The translations under genes were made by a program, and so were the position numbers. 64,000 nucleotides of DNA, taken from Saccharopolyspora erythraea. GTDB taxonomy: Bacteria; Actinomycetota; Actinomycetes; Mycobacteriales; Pseudonocardiaceae. Shown in pieces: positions 59,974 to 64,000 of this stretch. The notes beneath the pieces are model-generated. The model was not told where the DNA came from. It was given only the letters and a program-made list of their open reading frames with translations, and made no database searches. The stretch is taken from positions 6,823,411 to 6,887,410 of the forward strand of contig NZ_CP054839.1 in the NCBI RefSeq assembly GCF_018141105.1, in the 5' to 3' direction. Each line of letters begins with the position of its first letter. Positions within the stretch are counted from its first letter, which is position 1.

Positions 59974-61074
59974 TCAGCCGAGGGCCTGCACGACGTCGGC
60001 GACGAGGTCGGCGGTGTCCTCGCAACCCGCCGAGAGCCGCACGAAGCCCTCCGGCACCGGGTCGCCCCACTGCGACCGCCGGTCCGCCGTGGTGTGCAGG
60101 CCGCCGAAGCTCGTCGCCGCCACGACCAGCCGGCTGCGCCGGACGAACTCCTCGACCGCACCGGCGCCGGCCAGCTCGAAGCGCAGCACTCCGCCCCAGC
60201 GGCGCATCTGCCGCCGCGCGAGCTCGTGCGCGGGGTCGGCGGCCATCCCGGGCCAGCGCAGGCCGGAAACCGCCGGGTGCTCGCGCAGGGCCTCCGACAG
60301 CGCCGCCGCGTTCTCGGCCTGCCGCGCCAGCCGCAGGTCCAGCGTCGCCATGCTGCGGTGCACCAGCCACGTCTCGAACGGCCCCGGGATCGCCCCGGAC
60401 AGCGTGCGCGCCCGGACCAGCCGCTCGGCGAGGTCCTCGTCGCGCACCGAGACGTGGCCCATCAGCAGGTCGCTGTGCCCGGCCAGCGCCTTGGTGTCGC
60501 TGGCGACGACGATGTCGGCGCCGAGCTCCAGCGGACGCTGCCCGAGCGGTGTGGCGGTGGTGTTGTCGACCGCCACCAGCGCGCCCGCCGCGTGCGCGCG
60601 CTCGGCGAGCGCGGCGATGTCGCAGACGTCGAGGCCGGGGTTCGACGGCGTTTCCAGCAGCACCAGCCGCACTCCGTCGAAGACGCCGTCGTCCCACGGT
60701 CCGGCGGTGGGGATCTCGCGCACGTCGAGCGACAGCTCGGCGAACTCGTCGCGCACCAGCTGCCTGGTTGCGTAGTAGCCGTCCGACGGCAGGATGAGCG
60801 AGTCGCCGGCGCGAAGCACCGAACGCAGCAGCGTGCTGATCGCGGCCATCCCCGACGGCAGCAGCACGCAGCGGCCCCCGTCGAGCTCCCCGATCGCCTC
60901 TTCCAGCGCCCGCCACCCCGGATTGCCCGCGCGGCCGTAGAAGTCGCCGCCGCCGAGGTGGTACGGCGCGGCGAACACCGGCCCGTGCGACAGCGGTGCC
61001 CCCGGTTCCGGCGCGGCCTGGCCACCATGGACGCAGCGCGTGCCGTCCCCGAAGTCCGCCATCGGCGTTCCCAC
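59974..61074 (-). CDS. Cys/Met-metabolism PLP enzyme, cystathionine gamma-lyase type
   Basis: This 366-residue PLP enzyme of the Cys/Met metabolism family has YGRAGNPGWRALEEAI, LPSGMAAIS, VDNTTATPLGQRPLELGAD and the PLP-binding Lys in ASDTKALAGHSD (near 195), then RLSAGCED. It is likely a cystathionine gamma-lyase, but related synthases or methionine gamma-lyase cannot be excluded. AGGAGG seven bases before GTG 61074 overlaps the gpsA stop, so it is co-transcribed with gpsA. Confidence 0.87.
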   Translation of the reverse strand: MGTPMADFGDGTRCVHGGQAAPEPGAPLSHGPVFAAPYHLGGGDFYGRAGNPGWRALEEAIGELDGGRCVLLPSGMAAISTLLRSVLRAGDSLILPSDGYYATRQLVRDEFAELSLDVREIPTAGPWDDGVFDGVRLVLLETPSNPGLDVCDIAALAERAHAAGALVAVDNTTATPLGQRPLELGADIVVASDTKALAGHSDLLMGHVSVRDEDLAERLVRARTLSGAIPGPFETWLVHRSMATLDLRLARQAENAAALSEALREHPAVSGLRWPGMAADPAHELARRQMRRWGGVLRFELAGAGAVEEFVRRSRLVVAATSFGGLHTTADRRSQWGDPVPEGFVRLSAGCEDTADLVADVVQALG

Positions 61075-61085
61075 AGCCGTTCCTC

Positions 61086-62123
61086 CTATTCCGCCTTGCG
61101 TTCGCGGCCCAGCAGCTCGGCCGCCGCGGGCCCGGGCTCGAGCCCCTCGTGGCAAACCCGGTGCACCACATCGGTGATCGGCATCTCGACGCCGGTGCGC
61201 GCGGCGAGCTGGCGGATCGACGAGCACGACTTCACGCCCTCGGCGACCTGACCGTGCGCGGCGTCCTGGGCCTGCGCCAGCGTCTCACCACGGCCGAGGC
61301 GCTCGCCGAAGGTCCGGTTGCGCGACAACGGCGACATGCAGGTGGCGACCAGGTCGCCGAGACCGGCCAGCCCGGCGAAGGTCATCGCCTCCGCGCCGAG
61401 CGCCACCCCGAGCCGGGTGGTCTCGGCGAGTCCGCGGGTGATCAGCGACGACATCGTGTTGTGGCCGTAGCCGAGCCCGACGGCCATCCCGCAGGCCAGC
61501 GCGATCACGTTCTTGCACGCCCCGGCGAGCTCGATGCCGACCAGGTCGGTGTTGGTGTAGGGCCGGAAGTACGGCGTCGAGCACGCCTGCTGCAACGCGA
61601 CGGCCCGGTCGTGGTCGTTGCACGCGACCACGGTCGCGGTCGGCTGCTCGGCGGCGATCTCGCGGGCCAGGTTCGGCCCGGACACCACGGCGACCTGGTC
61701 CATCGCGACGTCGGCCACCTCGCTGACGACCTCGCTCATCCGCTTGAGCGTGCTCAGCTCCACGCCCTTGGCGAGGCTGACCAGGGTCGCGCGCTCAGGC
61801 AGCAGCGGTTGCCAGCCCGCGAGGTTCTCCCGCAGCGTCTGGCTCGGTACGGCCAGCACCACGGCGTCGGTGCCGTGCATCGCCTCGGCCGCGTCGTCGG
61901 TGGCCCGAAGCCGCTGCGGCAGCACGATCTCCGGCAGGTAACCGGTGTTGACCCGGGTGGAGTTGATCTCCTCCGCGACCTCGGCCCGCCGCGCCCACAG
62001 CGTCACGTCGGTCCCCGCGTCGGCGAGCACCTTCGCGAAGGTGGTGCCCCACGATCCCGCGCCGAGCACGGCGATCTTCGCCGGGACGCGCCCGGCCCGA
62101 TCCGCCTGCTCAGGCATCGCCAT
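61086..62123 (-). CDS. gpsA: Glycerol-3-phosphate dehydrogenase [NAD(P)+] (GpsA)
   Basis: This 345-residue enzyme supplies sn-glycerol 3-phosphate for phospholipids. It has the Rossmann start [45 protein letters not shown] (catalytic Lys), GLGDLVATC and SRNRTFG. ATG 62123 overlaps the acyltransferase stop by 14 bp, linking the enzyme that makes G3P with one that may acylate it; ATG 62117 is an alternative start. Confidence 0.96.
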   Translation of the reverse strand: MAMPEQADRAGRVPAKIAVLGAGSWGTTFAKVLADAGTDVTLWARRAEVAEEINSTRVNTGYLPEIVLPQRLRATDDAAEAMHGTDAVVLAVPSQTLRENLAGWQPLLPERATLVSLAKGVELSTLKRMSEVVSEVADVAMDQVAVVSGPNLAREIAAEQPTATVVACNDHDRAVALQQACSTPYFRPYTNTDLVGIELAGACKNVIALACGMAVGLGYGHNTMSSLITRGLAETTRLGVALGAEAMTFAGLAGLGDLVATCMSPLSRNRTFGERLGRGETLAQAQDAAHGQVAEGVKSCSSIRQLAARTGVEMPITDVVHRVCHEGLEPGPAAAELLGRERKAE

Positions 62124-62889
62124 CTTCGCTCCGGCCGCGCTTGCGGGCCGCGGAGTAGTACTCCGCGGGCGGCTCCTCGCCGCGGATCTCGCCGAGCAGG
62201 TCGCGGACCCGGTGCATCGCGACGTCGGTGACCTCGCGCAGCAGCTGGTTGTCCAGTTCCCGCCCGCGGTACGCCGACAGGTCCAGCGGCTCGCCGAGCC
62301 GGACGTGGACGGTCTTGCGCGGGAACGGGCGGAACTTCTTCCGGTAGTGGTCGTAGACGTCGCGGGTGCCCCACCGCGCCACGGGCACCACCGGCACCTC
62401 GTGGCCCAGCGCCAGCCGCGCGACGCCGAACTTGGGCGTCATCGGCCAGCCCTCGGGGTCCTTGGTGATGGTGCCGTCGGGGTAGATGATGAGGACCTTG
62501 GACTTCTCCATCGCCTCGTGCGCCGCCCGCAGGCTCTTCTGCGCGTCGGCGGTGCCCCGGTAGACGGGGATCTGCTCGACCCCGTTCAGGACGTTGCGCA
62601 GCACGGGCACTTTCCACAGCGAGCTCTTGGCGAGGAACCGCGGGATGCGCCCCGCCCGGTGCACGGTGACCGCGTCGAAGACCGGGTCCAGGTGCGAGAC
62701 GTGGTTGTAGACCAGCAGGACCGGGCCTTCGGCGGGGATGTTCTCCAGGCCCGTGACCCTGGTCCGGGCCAGCAGGCCGGTCAGGGGGTAGCAGACCGAC
62801 CGGGCCAGCCCCAGCCAGAACTTGCCGAGCCCGCGTGCTTTCTCGTTGGTGGCCCTCCGCCTGCGCCGGAGACTCCTCGGTTCGGTCAC
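62110..62889 (-). CDS. 1-acyl-sn-glycerol-3-phosphate acyltransferase (PlsC family)
   Basis: This 259-residue LPLAT-family protein has the acyltransferase motif NHVSHLDP (H-x4-D), [19 protein letters not shown] and [10 protein letters not shown], and a basic N-terminus ([11 protein letters not shown]). It probably makes phosphatidic acid at the membrane's inner face. AAGGAG six bases before GTG 62889 sets the start. The order plsC-gpsA is widely kept in actinobacteria. Confidence 0.92.
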   Translation of the reverse strand: MTEPRSLRRRRRATNEKARGLGKFWLGLARSVCYPLTGLLARTRVTGLENIPAEGPVLLVYNHVSHLDPVFDAVTVHRAGRIPRFLAKSSLWKVPVLRNVLNGVEQIPVYRGTADAQKSLRAAHEAMEKSKVLIIYPDGTITKDPEGWPMTPKFGVARLALGHEVPVVPVARWGTRDVYDHYRKKFRPFPRKTVHVRLGEPLDLSAYRGRELDNQLLREVTDVAMHRVRDLLGEIRGEEPPAEYYSAARKRGRSEDGDA

Positions 62890-62992
62890 GCCCGACTCCT
62901 TCCGCGTCACGAGCGGCTGTCAACGTACCTTCCCGGCCGGGTGAAGCTCGCACAGCGGGCGGCCCTGCCGCCCGCGCGCCGCCGGGCGGAAG

Positions 62993-63631
62993 ATGTCGGT
63001 CGTGACCACCGGTTCGCACCTCATCGTCCCGATCAAGCCGTTGCACCTGGCAAAGACGCGGCTGCGCGCCGCGGGGTCCGCACCAGCCGCGCATGCGGCG
63101 CTGGTCACTTCGGTGGCGTTGGACACCGTCGAGGCGGCACGCGCCGCGCGTGGTGTCGCCGAGGTCGTGGTGGTGACCTCCGACGCGCGGCTGACCGGCG
63201 AGTTCGCCGCGATGGGCGTGGAGGTCCTGCCCGACACCCCCTCGGCGGGCCTGAACGAGGCACTGCGCCACGCCGACGCGCTGCTGCGCGCGAGGGCCGC
63301 CGTGCGCCGCGTCGGCGCGCTGCAGGCCGACCTGCCCGCGCTGCGGCCGGAAGATCTCGCCGACGCGCTGGGCGCGGCCGGTGACGACCGCTCGTACTGC
63401 CCGGACCGCCAGGGCACCGGCACGACGCTGCTGCTCGCCGAACCCTGCCGCCCGCTGGAGCCCCGCTTCGGCGTCGGATCGTCGGCCGCCCACGAGCGTT
63501 CCGGCGCCAAGACGCTGCACGGCCCGTGGGACTCGCTGCGCTGCGACGTCGACACCTCCGACGACCTCCGCGCCGCGAACCGGCTCGGCCTCGGCCCCCG
63601 CACCGCCCGCCTCGTCCGAGCCCGGTGGTAA
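62993..63631 (+). CDS. cofC: Phosphoenolpyruvate guanylyltransferase of F420 biosynthesis (FbiD/CofC)
   Basis: This 212-residue nucleotidyltransferase activates the C3 acid (phosphoenolpyruvate in mycobacteria) with GTP for cofactor F420 assembly. Conserved segments are IVPIKPLHLAKTRL, VVVTSD, LNEALRHAD, QADLPALRPEDL, GTGTTLL and RFGVGSSAAH...CDVDTSDDL. ATG 62993 or GTG 63002 starts it. It lies between gpsA/plsC and ppk exactly as Rv2983 does. The other fbi genes are not in the window. Confidence 0.93.
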   Translation: MSVVTTGSHLIVPIKPLHLAKTRLRAAGSAPAAHAALVTSVALDTVEAARAARGVAEVVVVTSDARLTGEFAAMGVEVLPDTPSAGLNEALRHADALLRARAAVRRVGALQADLPALRPEDLADALGAAGDDRSYCPDRQGTGTTLLLAEPCRPLEPRFGVGSSAAHERSGAKTLHGPWDSLRCDVDTSDDLRAANRLGLGPRTARLVRARW

Positions 63632-63637
63632 CCGTCC

Positions 63638-63679
63638 GGGCGGCACTGGGTGACCGACGGCGATCGCCGTGAGCCGCCC
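63638..63679 (+). terminator. Hairpin between cofC and ppk
   Basis: GGGCGGC (63638-63644) pairs with GCCGCCC (63673-63679), with the 14-bp palindrome ACGGCGATCGCCGT inside the loop. It follows the cofC stop by six bases. Confidence 0.5.
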
Positions 63680-63738
63680 GAGGTGGTGCAGCCCTCAAAG
63701 GTCGAGCGAAGCCGCCCTGATGAGTGACAATGGGCGCT

Positions 63739-64000
63739 GTGAGTACGGACAGCAGCGATCGGGAAGCGAAGCCGCCGCGCAGGACCCGGGCGGCGACCGA
63801 AGGCAGGACGCCCACCAGCCGCCGCGCCCCCCGTTCGGCCCAGCGCGGCACCACCGCGCCGGACGTCCTGACGGGCCCCGCGACGGCCGAACCCCGCGAC
63901 TCCCGCGTACCGGCAGCCCCACCCGCGGCGACCCGCGCGGCGATCATCACCGACCTGCCCGAGGAGCGCTACCTCAACCGCGAGCTGTCCTGGCTGGACT
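63739..64000 (+). CDS. ppk: Polyphosphate kinase, N-terminus only
   Basis: The frame runs to the window edge. About 70 residues of basic, Pro/Ala/Thr-rich sequence precede ITDLPEERYLNRELSWLD, the start of the PPK1 N-terminal domain. A long basic extension is common in actinobacterial PPK1. GTG 63739 is taken as start, though ATG 63730 in the same frame is possible. Its place after cofC matches M. tuberculosis Rv2983-ppk1. The kinase domain lies outside the window. Confidence 0.9.
   Translation, partial: MSTDSSDREAKPPRRTRAATEGRTPTSRRAPRSAQRGTTAPDVLTGPATAEPRDSRVPAAPPAATRAAIITDLPEERYLNRELSWLD

Noticed and set aside
1-64000. tRNA or rRNA genes, insertion sequences and prophage genes
   Set aside because: No cloverleaf-like sequence with a GGTTCRA loop outside coding regions, and no transposase, integrase or phage structural motif, was seen by eye; a tRNAscan or ISfinder run would settle this.

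Overview
This window looks like chromosomal core DNA of a high-GC actinobacterium of the Pseudonocardiales, most likely Saccharopolyspora erythraea or a close relative. The reasons are strong G/C bias at third codon positions, many GTG starts, four-cysteine (zinc-type) L28 and L32 proteins, and a secreted guanyl-specific ribonuclease at 24199-24636 that matches, from memory, the RNase St described from S. erythraea. No database search was possible. The gene order from about 19.4 kb to the end follows, with insertions and rearrangement, the block known in Mycobacterium tuberculosis as fpg-rnc-DUF177-DivIVA-like, then coaD-rsmD-pyc-recG-FakA-like-ung-thiL-DUF3515-ddl-gpsA-fbiD-ppk.

Layout. 0-0.7 kb: the end of a secretion-related pair (DUF3558-type lipoprotein, cut by the window edge, and a WXG100-like protein). 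0.85-8.9 kb: a complete potassium-uptake locus, all on the minus strand. A 27-residue membrane peptide and kdpF, A, B, C form one translationally overlapped unit ending in a strong hairpin, followed by a separate kdpD-kdpE sensor/regulator unit. 9.3-12.7 kb: asparagine synthetase and a BBE-type flavin oxidoreductase. 12.7-19.1 kb: a guanine-deaminase-like enzyme and a minus-strand cluster of a GT2/GtrA glycosyltransferase, a YkcB-like GT39 membrane transferase and an OmpR-type two-component system. 19.4-25.9 kb: conserved housekeeping genes (mutM, rnc, rpmF, yceD, divIVA-like, coaD, rsmD) with an inserted methyltransferase and the RNase. 26-32.8 kb: accessory genes (HelR/HelD-like RNA polymerase ATPase, an XRE/DUF397 cassette, a TetR-GT39 pair, a secreted protein).

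32.8-36 kb holds the most interesting locus. A perfect Shine-Dalgarno sequence precedes an 18-bp ORF encoding the pentapeptide MDYPH (33146-33163), then a textbook intrinsic terminator, then a cytochrome P450. This is the architecture of a minimal biarylitide-type RiPP cluster (precursor motif M-x-Y-x-H plus a cross-linking P450), here with an unusual D/P variant of the precursor. A secreted M28 aminopeptidase lies convergently behind it.

36-46 kb: a secreted tripeptidyl-aminopeptidase whose 5' end lies in a dispersed repeat, a NarL-type two-component system, pyruvate carboxylase, a 785-bp non-coding stretch with three exact 55-bp tandem repeats, and recG. 46-58.6 kb: a GntR/DUF1648 pair with a perfect operator-like palindrome, the FakA-like protein, rpmB with a structured leader, ung, an MFS transporter, thiL, an AsnC-type ligand-binding domain protein, DUF3515, ddl, and a MocR regulator divergent from a PPOX-family flavoprotein. 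58.6-64 kb: cysteine dioxygenase, a frameshifted DinB-family gene, a cystathionine gamma-lyase-type enzyme, gpsA, a PlsC-type acyltransferase, fbiD/cofC and the start of ppk.

Start codons were chosen from Shine-Dalgarno spacing and family length. No tRNA, rRNA, insertion sequence, prophage or CRISPR array was seen.
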